Shown one piece after another: positions 37,512 to 45,394 of a DNA stretch of 64,000 nt. The notes under the pieces were generated by a model. That model saw only the letters and a list, made by a program, of their open reading frames with translations, did not search any database and was not told the origin of the DNA. Origin of the DNA: Streptomyces sp. RB17 (lineage in GTDB: Bacteria; Actinomycetota; Actinomycetes; Streptomycetales; Streptomycetaceae); contig NZ_WEGL01000001.1 of the NCBI RefSeq assembly GCF_009604455.1, forward strand, positions 558,001 to 622,000, in the 5' to 3' direction. The position numbers and the translations under genes are program-made. Within the stretch, counting starts at the first letter, position 1. Each line of letters opens with the position of its first letter.

Positions 37512-38855
37512 ATGTCCCATCCTCGTCGCATGGCACTTCGATCACGTTCACGCACCGTGACTCCTACCAGTGGCCCCGGCCGTGGCCCCACCTCCGACGG
37601 TCGCATCCGTCACCGCCGTGGCATCGACCGCGGCCGAGCACCCCACCGCCCGCCGGCACCGGCCGAGGAACTGCGCCGCCGAACGGAACTCCTCTTCGGC
37701 GAACGAGCCGTGCGGAGGCGGGAGTCGGGGAACGGACCACCGCAGGGGGAGGGGTCCCCCAGGCCGGCGACCGCGAGGGCACCCGAGGCAGCGACCGAGG
37801 CCGCGGAGGCAGGGACCGAGGTCGCCGAGGCGGTGACCGGGCCCACCCAGGCGATGACCGGTGCCACCGAGGCGGCGACCAGGGCCACCCATGCGGCGCC
37901 CAGGGCGGCTACGGCATCGGTCATGGGCCGGGCGCCCGGGCTGAGTCCGGTGAGGACGGTGACCGCCATGGCCGCGCTTGTACCGACCGAGCCTCCGCTC
38001 ACGGTGCCGGCTGACAGGCCGACGTCGACTCCGACGCCGACGCTCATGCCGGCTCCGGCTCCGGCTCCGAGTACGACTCACGACCCGGAACCAGCCGGTG
38101 GTCCGAGCCCGTTGGAGCTCCCCGACCCGGTCGGACCGGGCTGGCGGGAGCGGGTCGGGCCGGCGCTGCGGGAGCGGATGCCGGTGTGGTTGCAGGCGCG
38201 GTGCGGGGTGGAGCGGCGGGGAGTCGTGGCGCTCGCGGTGGTGCTCGTGGCTGCCGCGGTGTTTGCCGTACAGCACTTCTGGGCCGGGCGGACCGAGTCC
38301 GTCAGCGCCCCTCAAGTGGTGCGCGCGGAGGCGCCCTACGCCAAGGGGGACAAGGGGGACACGCCCTACGCCAAGAAGGAGGACGACTCCAGGGCCGCCG
38401 GTGCGGGCACAGGCGCCTCGGCGACACCGGGCGGGCAGATCGTCGTGGACGTCAGCGGCAAGGTCCGCCACCCGGGGATCCAGCGGTTGCCGGCCGGTTC
38501 CCGGGTGGCCGACGCGCTGCGGGCGGCGGGCGGTGTCCGTCCGGGCGTGAGCACCGAGGGCCTCAACCGGGCACGCTTCCTGGTCGACGGCGAACAGGTC
38601 GTCGTCGGCGCGCCCGCCGGGGCGCTGGCCCCTCCCGGCCCGTCGGCCGGGCCCGTCGCCGGGCCGGCCGGTAGGGGCCCCGCGGCGCCCGTCTCCCTCA
38701 ACACGGCCACCGCGGACCAGCTCGACGCGCTGCCGGGAGTCGGCCCGGTCCTCGCTCAGCACATCGTCGACTACCGCACCCAGCACGGCGGTTTCCGCTC
38801 GGTGGACGAACTGCGCGAGGTCAACGGCATCGGCGATCCGAGATGTCAATGCTAA
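37512..38855 (+). CDS. comEA: ComEA-like DNA-binding protein, 3' end replaced by an integrated element
   Basis: Envelope DNA-binding protein of the ComEA type. It is 447 residues as read. A long disordered Ala/Pro/Thr-rich cytoplasmic part (1-235) precedes one membrane helix (GVVALAVVLVAAAVFAVQHF), a SLBB domain (IVVDVSGKVRHPGIQRL to VVVGAP) and a helix-hairpin-helix domain (LNTATADQLDALPGVGPVLA, then FRSVDELREVNGIGD). After GIGD the frame enters the mobile element and ends with PRCQC. The true end, RRFSDLRNLVRP, is found intact at 55637-55675, so the second HhH motif is cut. ATG 37530 (MALRSRSR) is an alternative start. Confidence 0.9.
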   Translation: MSHPRRMALRSRSRTVTPTSGPGRGPTSDGRIRHRRGIDRGRAPHRPPAPAEELRRRTELLFGERAVRRRESGNGPPQGEGSPRPATARAPEAATEAAEAGTEVAEAVTGPTQAMTGATEAATRATHAAPRAATASVMGRAPGLSPVRTVTAMAALVPTEPPLTVPADRPTSTPTPTLMPAPAPAPSTTHDPEPAGGPSPLELPDPVGPGWRERVGPALRERMPVWLQARCGVERRGVVALAVVLVAAAVFAVQHFWAGRTESVSAPQVVRAEAPYAKGDKGDTPYAKKEDDSRAAGAGTGASATPGGQIVVDVSGKVRHPGIQRLPAGSRVADALRAAGGVRPGVSTEGLNRARFLVDGEQVVVGAPAGALAPPGPSAGPVAGPAGRGPAAPVSLNTATADQLDALPGVGPVLAQHIVDYRTQHGGFRSVDELREVNGIGDPRCQC

Positions 38856-38859
38856 TCTA
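38830..38859 (+). mobile_element. attL of the integrated element
   Basis: Core TCGGCGA (38830-38836) is shared with attR. The element-side arm 38838-38859 is the inverted partner of 55611-55632 (15 of 22 positions, no gaps). The symmetry centre puts the crossover dinucleotide at GA (38835-38836). Confidence 0.88.
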
Positions 38860-38865
38860 CGAACC

Positions 38866-40338
38866 ATGAAGCCAAGAGCCGCGATCCTCCTCGTGCGGAT
38901 CTCAGACGACAAAGCTGGTGATGCTGCTGGGGTTGGACGGCAGGAAGATGACGGCCGCACCCTTGCTGACCGGCTCGGATGGACTATCGCCGAGGTCATC
39001 GTCGAGAACGACACGAGCGCCTACAAGAGGCGGAAGGTACGCCTTCCTGACGGTACGACAGCCCTCCGCACCGTGCGCCCCGGATTCCGAAGCGCGCTCG
39101 ACAAACTGGCGTCGGGGGAGCGTGACGGACTTCTCGCCTGGGACCTCGACCGCACCGCCCGTGATCCCCGCGACCTTGAAGACCTGATCGACATCGTCGA
39201 GTCGAGGAATCCGCGCATCCCCGTCACGTCCGTCACGGGCTCGCTCAGGCTCGACACCGACGGCGACATCACCATGGCGCGCGTCCTCGTAGCTGTGGCC
39301 AACAAGTCGAGCCGAGACACTGCGCGCCGAGTCGCACGGAAGCATGAGGCACTCGCCGCCGAGGGCAAGCCGGGCGGGGGAGGGTTCCGCGGCTACGGCT
39401 TCACTGCGGAGGGGCACGAGGTCGTCGAGGACGAGGCGAAGGTGCTGCGGGAGATCGGCGCGCGCATCCTCGGCGACTGGGACGGCTGGACCGACGAGCA
39501 GAGGGGGCGCATCGACCCAGAGCTCGGCGAGAGCCTGCACTCCATCGCCGAAGACCTCAACTATCGGGAAGTGCCTACCGCTACGGGCGTGCCCTGGTCT
39601 GGCCGCAGCGTCGGTTCCGTGGTCTCCAAGGCATCCGTCGCGGGCCTGCGCTCGCATAAGGGTGAGGTAGTAGGGCCGGCCGTCTGGGACGCCATCGTCC
39701 CAAAGGACCGATGGGAAGAGATCTGTCTGCGTCTCGCGCAGCGGGCCGGTACGACAGACCTGACGCTGCAGCGGTGGCTCAACGGGGTTCTGCGCTGCTC
39801 CAAGTGCGGCCGGATGCTCGAGGGTTCGCACGGCAACGGCGGCCCTCGCTACTGGTGCGCCACGCCCCGCGGCGGCTGCGGGAAGATCGCGGTGAAGGCG
39901 TCGTTCGTCGAGGACGAGGTTGAGCGCCAGGTTCTCGACCTGCTGTCGCGTCCGAAGGTCCTGCACCGGCTGCAGCGGGTCGCCACGACTGAGGTGTCCG
40001 AGGCTGCCCGTCAGGAGCTCGCAGAAGACGAAGAGCAACTGAAGGAGCTCGCCCGCATGTGGGCGAAACGCGAGATCACGTTCGCCGAGTACAGGGAGGC
40101 CCGATCTCTCATCGACGAACGCGTGAAGGCGTCGCGCGCCCTGGTCGTGTCCGCTACCCCGCGGATCCTCCGCGGCCTGCTCGCGGGCGACGTACAGGCC
40201 AGCTGGAAGCGCCTGACTCCCGCCGACAAGCGGGAAGTGATCCTCGCTCTCATCCCCGGATACGACGTCCTGCCGCACGATCGCAGATACGGGAACAAGT
40301 TCAACCCGGATCGGCTGGCACCGATCAAGTCCAAATAG
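38866..40338 (+). CDS. Large serine recombinase (integrase)
   Basis: Site-specific integrase of 490 residues. The N-terminal resolvase domain has the nucleophile in LLVRIS (Ser13), then GERDGLLAWDLDRTARDPRDLED and an SRDTARRVARKH region. The recombinase domain follows, then a zinc ribbon (LRCSKCGRMLEGS ... YWCATPRGGCGK) and a C-terminal coiled coil (QELAEDEEQLKELARMWAKR), the order typical of large serine integrases. The ATG is 29 nt from the crossover point, so no complete promoter fits between the att site and the gene. A strong terminator follows. It should act on the comEA attB. Confidence 0.96.
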   Translation: MKPRAAILLVRISDDKAGDAAGVGRQEDDGRTLADRLGWTIAEVIVENDTSAYKRRKVRLPDGTTALRTVRPGFRSALDKLASGERDGLLAWDLDRTARDPRDLEDLIDIVESRNPRIPVTSVTGSLRLDTDGDITMARVLVAVANKSSRDTARRVARKHEALAAEGKPGGGGFRGYGFTAEGHEVVEDEAKVLREIGARILGDWDGWTDEQRGRIDPELGESLHSIAEDLNYREVPTATGVPWSGRSVGSVVSKASVAGLRSHKGEVVGPAVWDAIVPKDRWEEICLRLAQRAGTTDLTLQRWLNGVLRCSKCGRMLEGSHGNGGPRYWCATPRGGCGKIAVKASFVEDEVERQVLDLLSRPKVLHRLQRVATTEVSEAARQELAEDEEQLKELARMWAKREITFAEYREARSLIDERVKASRALVVSATPRILRGLLAGDVQASWKRLTPADKREVILALIPGYDVLPHDRRYGNKFNPDRLAPIKSK

Positions 40339-40340
40339 CG

Positions 40341-40369
40341 AAGCCCCCGGCGCCGGCCGGGGGCTTTTT
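40341..40369 (+). terminator. Terminator after integrase gene
   Basis: Ten-bp stem AAGCCCCCGG/CCGGGGGCTT, 6-nt loop, then TTT. It also ends the convergent gene at 40381. Confidence 0.8.
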
Positions 40370-40380
40370 GCTGCAGCGGG

Positions 40381-40866
40381 TCAGCCCTTCCCGCGCGACG
40401 CTGGCGGCAGGAACCCGCGGAGCCTCGCCTCTCTCACCCATCCGTGAACGGTGGGCGGCTTCACGCCGGCGTCCGCCGCCATAGCGGCCACGGGATGCGG
40501 CACGATTGCGGCCCACGCCTTGTAGTGCTCGGCGACCAGCTGGGCGAACGCTTCCGGGGTCCTGCCGGCGCGCTCCAGTTTGGGGAGACCCCTTATCTCC
40601 TCGCGGGCGGCCTCGCTCTTCGTCAGATTCCAACTGTTCTCGAGCGCCCGGACCGGCACCGACTTGAGGCGGTCCGTCGTGATCGCGTCGTCGAGCACCA
40701 GCAGGCCGGACATGACCAGGCGGCCGTCCTTGCCCTCGGTGAACTGTGCAGCGGCTCGCTTGAACGGCGCCTTCTCTGACACCCATGACCGCCACATGCC
40801 GCCGAAAGAGCTGGTGAGGGCGGCTTCGATCTCGCCCTCGTCCATGTCCTGCCACTGATCAGCCAT
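40381..40866 (-). CDS. HTH-containing protein, possible element repressor
   Basis: Protein of 161 residues, no family recognised. Starts MADQWQDMDEGEIEAALTSSFG, and the C-terminus has a helix-turn-helix-like stretch (PVAAMAADAGVKPPTVHGWVREA). ATG 40866 is preferred to an upstream ATG (40902). It is divergent from the excisionase-led rep operon across a 142-nt region with two direct repeats, the usual place for a master repressor. Repressor function is inference from position and HTH. Confidence 0.65.
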   Translation of the reverse strand: MADQWQDMDEGEIEAALTSSFGGMWRSWVSEKAPFKRAAAQFTEGKDGRLVMSGLLVLDDAITTDRLKSVPVRALENSWNLTKSEAAREEIRGLPKLERAGRTPEAFAQLVAEHYKAWAAIVPHPVAAMAADAGVKPPTVHGWVREARLRGFLPPASRGKG

Positions 40867-40919
40867 GCCCGAACGGTACGGGCGTCCACGCGTGTGCGTC
40901 AATGTCCGTGAGAGTGTGC

Positions 40920-40996
40920 ATGAGATTCCGTGGACTAATGCATGATCTCGCGTGTACTCTGCCCAGCAGATGAGCCATGAGGCTCCGTGGATTCAT
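40920..40996. promoter_or_regulatory. Control region with two direct 20-bp repeats
   Basis: ATGAGATTCCGTGGACTAAT (40920-40939) and ATGAGGCTCCGTGGATTCAT (40977-40996) agree at 16 of 20 positions, 57 bp apart, between divergent genes. Arms TGCAT/ATGCA around the first copy and CCATGA/TCATTGG around the second give each dyad character. TACTCT at 40954-40959 may be a -10 box for the rightward operon. Confidence 0.5.
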
Positions 40997-41008
40997 TGGG
41001 AGAGATCC

Positions 41009-41203
41009 ATGGTCGAGAAGATCGCCATGTCCGTGGACGAAACCGTGCAGGCATCCGGCCTCAGCAGGTCGACCGTCTACGAGCTGATCCGCTCCGGTGA
41101 CCTCCAGAGCGTCAAGGAGGGCAGCCGGCGCCTGGTCATCGCCGCGAGCGTCCGCGCGTACTTCCAGCGGCGCCTCGAAGAGCAGAGCCAGAGGGCGGCA
41201 TGA
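41009..41203 (+). CDS. Excisionase-like helix-turn-helix protein (64 aa)
   Basis: Small MerR/excisionase-type HTH_17 protein: MSVDETVQASGLSRSTVYEL, IRSGDLQSVKEGSRRLV, VRAYFQRRLEE. This pattern is common to AICE and phage excisionases. ATG 41009 has GGGAGAG 5 nt upstream. It heads a chain of genes joined by 4-nt overlaps; its stop overlaps the next ATG. Predicted to direct the serine integrase to excision or to regulate the operon. Confidence 0.85.
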   Translation: MVEKIAMSVDETVQASGLSRSTVYELIRSGDLQSVKEGSRRLVIAASVRAYFQRRLEEQSQRAA

Positions 41204-41325
41204 ACAACCCCCTGGCCGACGCGATCGGCGAACCCACCGACGAGCAACTGCGGCGCATAGCAGCCCTGCTGGGACTGCGACAGCTGCCGGAAGAGGCCCC
41301 ACAAGAAGGGCAGCGAGCGGCATGA
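41200..41325 (+). CDS. Small hypothetical protein (41 aa)
   Basis: MNNPLADAIGEPTDEQLRRI followed by a short amphipathic helix and an acidic tail. Starts at ATGA overlapping the excisionase stop, and its own stop overlaps the next ATG. Position in the coupled chain supports translation; function unknown. Confidence 0.65.
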   Translation: MNNPLADAIGEPTDEQLRRIAALLGLRQLPEEAPQEGQRAA

Positions 41326-41624
41326 CCCATAACGCAGAGAAGGGCCTGCTCGGCACAGGCCCATCTCCGAAAGTCTCCGCGGACGGCGGGTCGACTGCAC
41401 TCACCGTAGCGCAGGACAACCCACCCCGTGTAGCAGGTCGCCTCGACACGTACCGTTCCCGCTCCGCGACGTGGCACCGGCAGGTCAAGGTAGACCGCTG
41501 CCCCCGCTGCGGGCACCCCCACCTGCACCGGGCCCCACTTCCCCTCGTCCGCTCCGTCCTCAAGGTCGCGCCGTGCGGCGTCGAGTACCTCGTCGTCCTG
41601 CGCCCCCAGGCGGTGACGGCGTGA
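41322..41624 (+). CDS. Small zinc-knuckle hypothetical protein (100 aa)
   Basis: Basic protein with CPRCGHPHLH in the middle and a further Cys in KVAPCGVEYLVV, possibly a zinc site. ATGA overlap with the previous stop and GTGA overlap with the replication gene. Likely a nucleic-acid-binding accessory of replication, by position only. Confidence 0.65.
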   Translation: MTHNAEKGLLGTGPSPKVSADGGSTALTVAQDNPPRVAGRLDTYRSRSATWHRQVKVDRCPRCGHPHLHRAPLPLVRSVLKVAPCGVEYLVVLRPQAVTA

Positions 41625-44425
41625 GCAGGTTCAAGACGGCATCCGTGCTGGCCGACACCGGCGTGACCGGCGAATGGCTGAAGACCCAGTTCGGCGAGGC
41701 CGGCGGCCTCATCGCCCTCAGCTGCGTAGGCGACTGGTCCGGCGTACAGGTCGAATCAGTCGACCAGGCGCTGAACGCCATCGCTCGCTGGAACGGGCAG
41801 GGCGTCAGCGGCATCTACGCCCGCGCAACCACCGTGCGGGAACGGCTCGCCCCGGGTAAGCGCGGCGGCGCCGCCGACACGCACGCCCTGATCGATATGT
41901 GGTCGGACATCGACATCGCCGGCCCGGGCCACAAGGACCAAAACCTTCCCCTGGACGACGAGCAGGCGCTGCGCGTCTACACCGAGTCCGGACTGCCGCC
42001 CCACACGCAGCTCATTCACTCTGGTGGCGGCCTGTACGTGCGGACCAGCTTCATGGTGCCGCTCGTCGTCGGCGAGGACGTCGACCTCGACGAGGCGTCG
42101 CGGCTCGCTGCGGACTGGCAGCGCGTCCTCGGCCTGTCCGCCGAGCGCCTCGGCTGCAGCTACGGAACCGGCGTTGGCGACCTCTCCCGCGTCCTCCGCG
42201 TACCTGGCACGGTCAACCGGAAGATCGTCACCGAGCCGCGAGTGTGCCGCGTCCTTGAGTCCGGCGGCCCCCGCTACAGCTTCGCCGAGCTCCGCGAGAC
42301 CGTCGACGGGCTGCTGCCGAAGACGCCGACCCCGCGACGCTCTGACAAAACTGACGCAACCCAGCTGGCGTCTCGCCGAGCGGACCGCAAACAGGGTTCT
42401 GTCAGTTCTGTCAGTGGAAATCGGGGACCGCTGGGAATCCTCGGCGAGCACAACGCCGTGCCCGACGTCCTGTCGGCCGCCGGCTGGACCTACCGCGAGC
42501 AGGCGCCCGGCGGCTGTGGCTACTGCGGCGGCTCCGATCAGCTGTGGAGCTACCCCGGCTGGGACGCCCAGACGTCCGGAACCGGCGCCAACGTCCACAA
42601 GGACGGTGCCGCGATCACCATCTGGTCCGAAACCCCGGGCCTGCCCACCGGCCACGTGATGAGCGCAGGACAGCTGTTCGCGCACCTTCACCACAACGGC
42701 AGCGAGTCCGAGGCGGCGCGGGACATCCTGCGCGCCGCCCACGGGCGGCAGTCGTCGACGGCCGCCGCGGCGCTTCCTGCCGAGGTTCTGGCCGAGGTCC
42801 GCGAAGCAACCACCGAGAGGGGCCGAGTGCCTGACAAAACTGACGCAACCCCTGCCAGGGGCCACGATGCGGACCCCGAGGACGGTTCTGTCAGTTCTGT
42901 CAGGGAAGTTGAGCCCGTCTGGGACGCGCCCGTACCCATCGACCGGCCGCCGCTGCCCGGCTTCCCCCTGATGCTGCTCGGAAAGAGCCTCTCCGGCATG
43001 GTCGAGGCGATCGCAAAGGCCACCCAGGTAGCCCCCGACCTGCCCGCGATGATGGCGCTGCCCTGCATCACCACAGCCATCGGCGGACGCGCCTACGTGC
43101 GCATCCGGCCCGGCTGGAGCGAGCCCGTCACCCTGTGGACTGTCGGCGTCGCCCTGCCCGGCGAGCGCAAGACCGGCGTAGAGGAACGGCTCACCGGCCC
43201 TCTGCGTGAGGAAGAGATCCGGCTGCGCGCCGAAACAGAGCCCGTCATCGAGCAGACGAAGCAGCGCATCCGGATCGCCGAGGAACGGCTGAAGGACGCC
43301 GAGAAGAACGCCATCAAGGCAAAGCCTGAGAATGCCCAGCTGGCCGCCGATGACGCGGTCATCGCCCTGCAGACGCTTCAGGACATCGGCCAGCCTCCCG
43401 CGCTCCCCTCGCTGTTCTGGGGAGACATCACGCCGGCCGCGATGCCCGTAAAGGCATCGGAGAACGCCGGCCGCGGCGCCGTCCTCGACAGCGAGGGCGT
43501 GTTCTTCGCGAACGTCACCGGACGCAGGTTCGGCAACGGCTCACCCGACACTACGTTCGCCCTGCAGGCATACGACGGGAAAGCCGTCCCGGTGCACCGC
43601 GTCCAGCGCGGCAGCACCGAGCTGACGAACGCGCACCTGACCCTCGGTTTGCTCGTGCAGCCCGTCATCCTGCAGGGCCTGGCCCGCAGCGAGGACGACG
43701 AGGTGCTGCACAACGGGTTCGTGCAGCGGCCCCTCTACAGCTACCCCGAGTCGAATCTCGGGCAGCGCGACCCGAGGGCGGCCGTGCCCGTGCCGGACAC
43801 GATCGCGGCCGACTACGGCCAGCGCATCAAGAATCTTGTGGCGAAGCTGTGGGAGGCCGAGGCGCCGCGCGTCCTCGCCTTCACGCCAGAGGCCAATGAG
43901 TTCATGTACCGGTTCGAGGAACACCTCGAGCCCCGCATGGGGAACCTCGGAGACCTGCGCCCAATCATGTCGTGGGCGTCGAAGCTGCCGGCCAAGCTCG
44001 CTCGCATCGCCGCGGCGCTGACCCTCTATGACAATTCTGACGCAACCGAGGTAACCGGCCCGTACATGGCTGCAGCCATCAGCATGGCGCCGTACTTCAT
44101 CGCCCACGCCCGGCTCTGCCTCGACCTGATGGGCGCCAACCGGGACGCCCAACTCACCCCGGGCCGTGACGTGCTGGCGTGGCTGCGAGGCCGAGAGAAG
44201 CCCGCAGAGCCGTTCTCCCTGCGCGACGTACAGCGCGGCGTGCAGAAGAAATGGGCTCTGGACGGCGGCGCCGACGCCATCAAAGCGGCCGTCGACCACC
44301 TGGAAGACCTCGGCTGGGTCGCCCGGAAGCCCGACCCCGAGCGGGAGGGGAAGACCGGCCGCAAGCCCTCACCCAGGTACGACGTGCACCCCTGGATCTA
44401 CGACCCGCCGAAGGAGTCCGCGTGA
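41621..44425 (+). CDS. Replication protein: AEP primase/polymerase-like domain plus DUF3987
   Basis: Probable replication initiator of 934 residues. The N-terminal part (1-235) looks like an archaeo-eukaryotic primase/polymerase: metal-binding WSDIDIAG (about 93), QLIHSGGGLYVRTSF and LRVPGTVNRK. A CxxC pair lies in GGCGYCGGSDQLW. After two linkers comes a DUF3987 domain (about 445-860) with a P-loop-like VALPGERKTG, LFWGDITPAAM and SEGVFFANVTGR. A C-terminal winged helix ends it (FSLRDVQRGVQKKWAL). The linkers DKTDAT...GSVSSV are encoded by two palindromic DNA modules. GTG 41621 overlaps the previous stop. It parallels the Pri-Rep proteins of satellites and AICE RepAM-type proteins. Confidence 0.82.
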   Translation: MSRFKTASVLADTGVTGEWLKTQFGEAGGLIALSCVGDWSGVQVESVDQALNAIARWNGQGVSGIYARATTVRERLAPGKRGGAADTHALIDMWSDIDIAGPGHKDQNLPLDDEQALRVYTESGLPPHTQLIHSGGGLYVRTSFMVPLVVGEDVDLDEASRLAADWQRVLGLSAERLGCSYGTGVGDLSRVLRVPGTVNRKIVTEPRVCRVLESGGPRYSFAELRETVDGLLPKTPTPRRSDKTDATQLASRRADRKQGSVSSVSGNRGPLGILGEHNAVPDVLSAAGWTYREQAPGGCGYCGGSDQLWSYPGWDAQTSGTGANVHKDGAAITIWSETPGLPTGHVMSAGQLFAHLHHNGSESEAARDILRAAHGRQSSTAAAALPAEVLAEVREATTERGRVPDKTDATPARGHDADPEDGSVSSVREVEPVWDAPVPIDRPPLPGFPLMLLGKSLSGMVEAIAKATQVAPDLPAMMALPCITTAIGGRAYVRIRPGWSEPVTLWTVGVALPGERKTGVEERLTGPLREEEIRLRAETEPVIEQTKQRIRIAEERLKDAEKNAIKAKPENAQLAADDAVIALQTLQDIGQPPALPSLFWGDITPAAMPVKASENAGRGAVLDSEGVFFANVTGRRFGNGSPDTTFALQAYDGKAVPVHRVQRGSTELTNAHLTLGLLVQPVILQGLARSEDDEVLHNGFVQRPLYSYPESNLGQRDPRAAVPVPDTIAADYGQRIKNLVAKLWEAEAPRVLAFTPEANEFMYRFEEHLEPRMGNLGDLRPIMSWASKLPAKLARIAAALTLYDNSDATEVTGPYMAAAISMAPYFIAHARLCLDLMGANRDAQLTPGRDVLAWLRGREKPAEPFSLRDVQRGVQKKWALDGGADAIKAAVDHLEDLGWVARKPDPEREGKTGRKPSPRYDVHPWIYDPPKESA
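42342..42414. repeat. Palindromic module 1 inside the replication gene
   Basis: Left arm CTGACAAAACTGACGCAACC (42342-42361) and right arm GGTTCTGTCAGTTCTGTCAG (42395-42414) are inverted repeats at 17 of 20 positions around a 33-bp spacer. The arms recur in module 2. Candidate origin iterons or a mobile palindromic element. Confidence 0.85.
42831..42903. repeat. Palindromic module 2 inside the replication gene
   Basis: The same two 20-bp arms as module 1, identical in sequence (42831-42850 and 42884-42903), with the same 33-bp spacing but an unrelated spacer. The offset of 489 bp keeps the reading frame. Confidence 0.85.
44028..44047 (+). repeat. Half-site of the palindromic module
   Basis: ATGACAATTCTGACGCAACC matches the left arm at 17 of 20 positions. 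It lies within the DUF3987 coding region and has no right arm. Confidence 0.6.
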
Positions 44426-45054
44426 CCGCCCGCCAGTTCCTCACCGACGCAGAACTCGACGAGCTCATGGGCACGATGCCCGGGGCGGACTCTTTCCCGG
44501 TCGCCACCCTCGACCAGCTGCAGGCGGCCACCCGCGAAGCGGGTGCCATGGGGCAGAACATGGCCCTAGCGGCGATCGCCCGGGGCGGCTGGGCGCTCCT
44601 TGGCGACGCCCCGAAAGACGCCGCCCTGCTGCGCCGCATGGTCAAGCCCCGGCTGCGGATGCTCCTCGCCGCCTTCAGCAGCGGCCACGTCACCCACCTG
44701 TGCGAGCACACCCGGCAGATCCGCCCCGTGCTCATCCTGTGCGACCCGCCCACGCTCGTCTGCATGCAGCCCGCTTGCATCGCCCGGCTGCAGCAGACCC
44801 GAGAGACCACGCAGTTCCTGTGGGACCACCACTGCGACTGCTGCGGCCGGCGCACCGAGACCGTCACCCCGCACCTGACCTCCCTCGGCCCGCTCAGCAT
44901 CAGCGGGCACCTGTGCGGCGCCTGCACTGCCCTGATGGCAGAGAACGCCGTACAGGCCGCCGAGGACGTCCACGTCATCACCCGCAAGAGCCCGTGCCCT
45001 TGCGGTTCCGGCCGGCGCTACAAGCGCTGCCACGGCCGACAGGAGGCCTCATGA
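44422..45054 (+). CDS. SEC-C motif hypothetical protein
   Basis: Protein of 210 residues ending in a SEC-C zinc motif (CPCGSGRRYKRCHG). Other Cys/His clusters (CDCCGRR, HLCGACTALM) suggest a second zinc site. The N-terminus is helical. GTG 44422 overlaps the replication gene stop by 4 nt. SEC-C modules mediate protein or nucleic-acid contacts; role here unknown. Confidence 0.75.
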   Translation: MTARQFLTDAELDELMGTMPGADSFPVATLDQLQAATREAGAMGQNMALAAIARGGWALLGDAPKDAALLRRMVKPRLRMLLAAFSSGHVTHLCEHTRQIRPVLILCDPPTLVCMQPACIARLQQTRETTQFLWDHHCDCCGRRTETVTPHLTSLGPLSISGHLCGACTALMAENAVQAAEDVHVITRKSPCPCGSGRRYKRCHGRQEAS

Positions 45055-45221
45055 CCGAGTCGCACGTCGAGCAGCGGATACAGGCCCGTATCGCCGCAGC
45101 CAAGAGGAAGCGGGAGCGCAGGCGGCAGCAGCGCTCCGAACTCGCCGAAGCCCGCGCGCACGGCCTCAAGGCCCGGTACGCCGCGAAGCTGGCCCGCTGG
45201 GCCACGGAGGACGACGAGTGA
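45051..45221 (+). CDS. Small basic helical protein (56 aa)
   Basis: MTESHVEQRIQARIAAAKRK continuing as one Arg/Lys-rich helix. ATGA overlap with the upstream stop and GTGA overlap with the next gene. Probably binds nucleic acid; function not recognised. Confidence 0.65.
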   Translation: MTESHVEQRIQARIAAAKRKRERRRQQRSELAEARAHGLKARYAAKLARWATEDDE

Positions 45222-45394
45222 CCCGGGCGCGCAGCCGCTGCGCCGTCTGCGACCGGCCCCTGAAGACCGGACGCGGCCGGCCGTGCGTCCGCAGCTGCGG
45301 CGCCCGCCTCTGCCGCAGCACCCACATCCCCCTGTGCACCGACGTTCACGGCGGACAGTGCCCGAACCTCCAACTCCCCCCGGAGATGCCATGA
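45218..45394 (+). CDS. Small Cys-rich protein (58 aa)
   Basis: CAVCDRPLKTG, CVRSCGARLC, CTDVHGGQC: eight Cys, zinc-finger-like, in 58 residues. GTG start overlapping the previous stop; its own stop overlaps the next ATG. A likely zinc-binding accessory protein; no family assigned. Confidence 0.6.
   Translation: MTRARSRCAVCDRPLKTGRGRPCVRSCGARLCRSTHIPLCTDVHGGQCPNLQLPPEMP

Noticed and set aside
38902..40278. 458-codon minus-strand frame opposite the integrase
   Set aside because: The plus-strand frame has all serine recombinase landmarks; the antisense frame has none.
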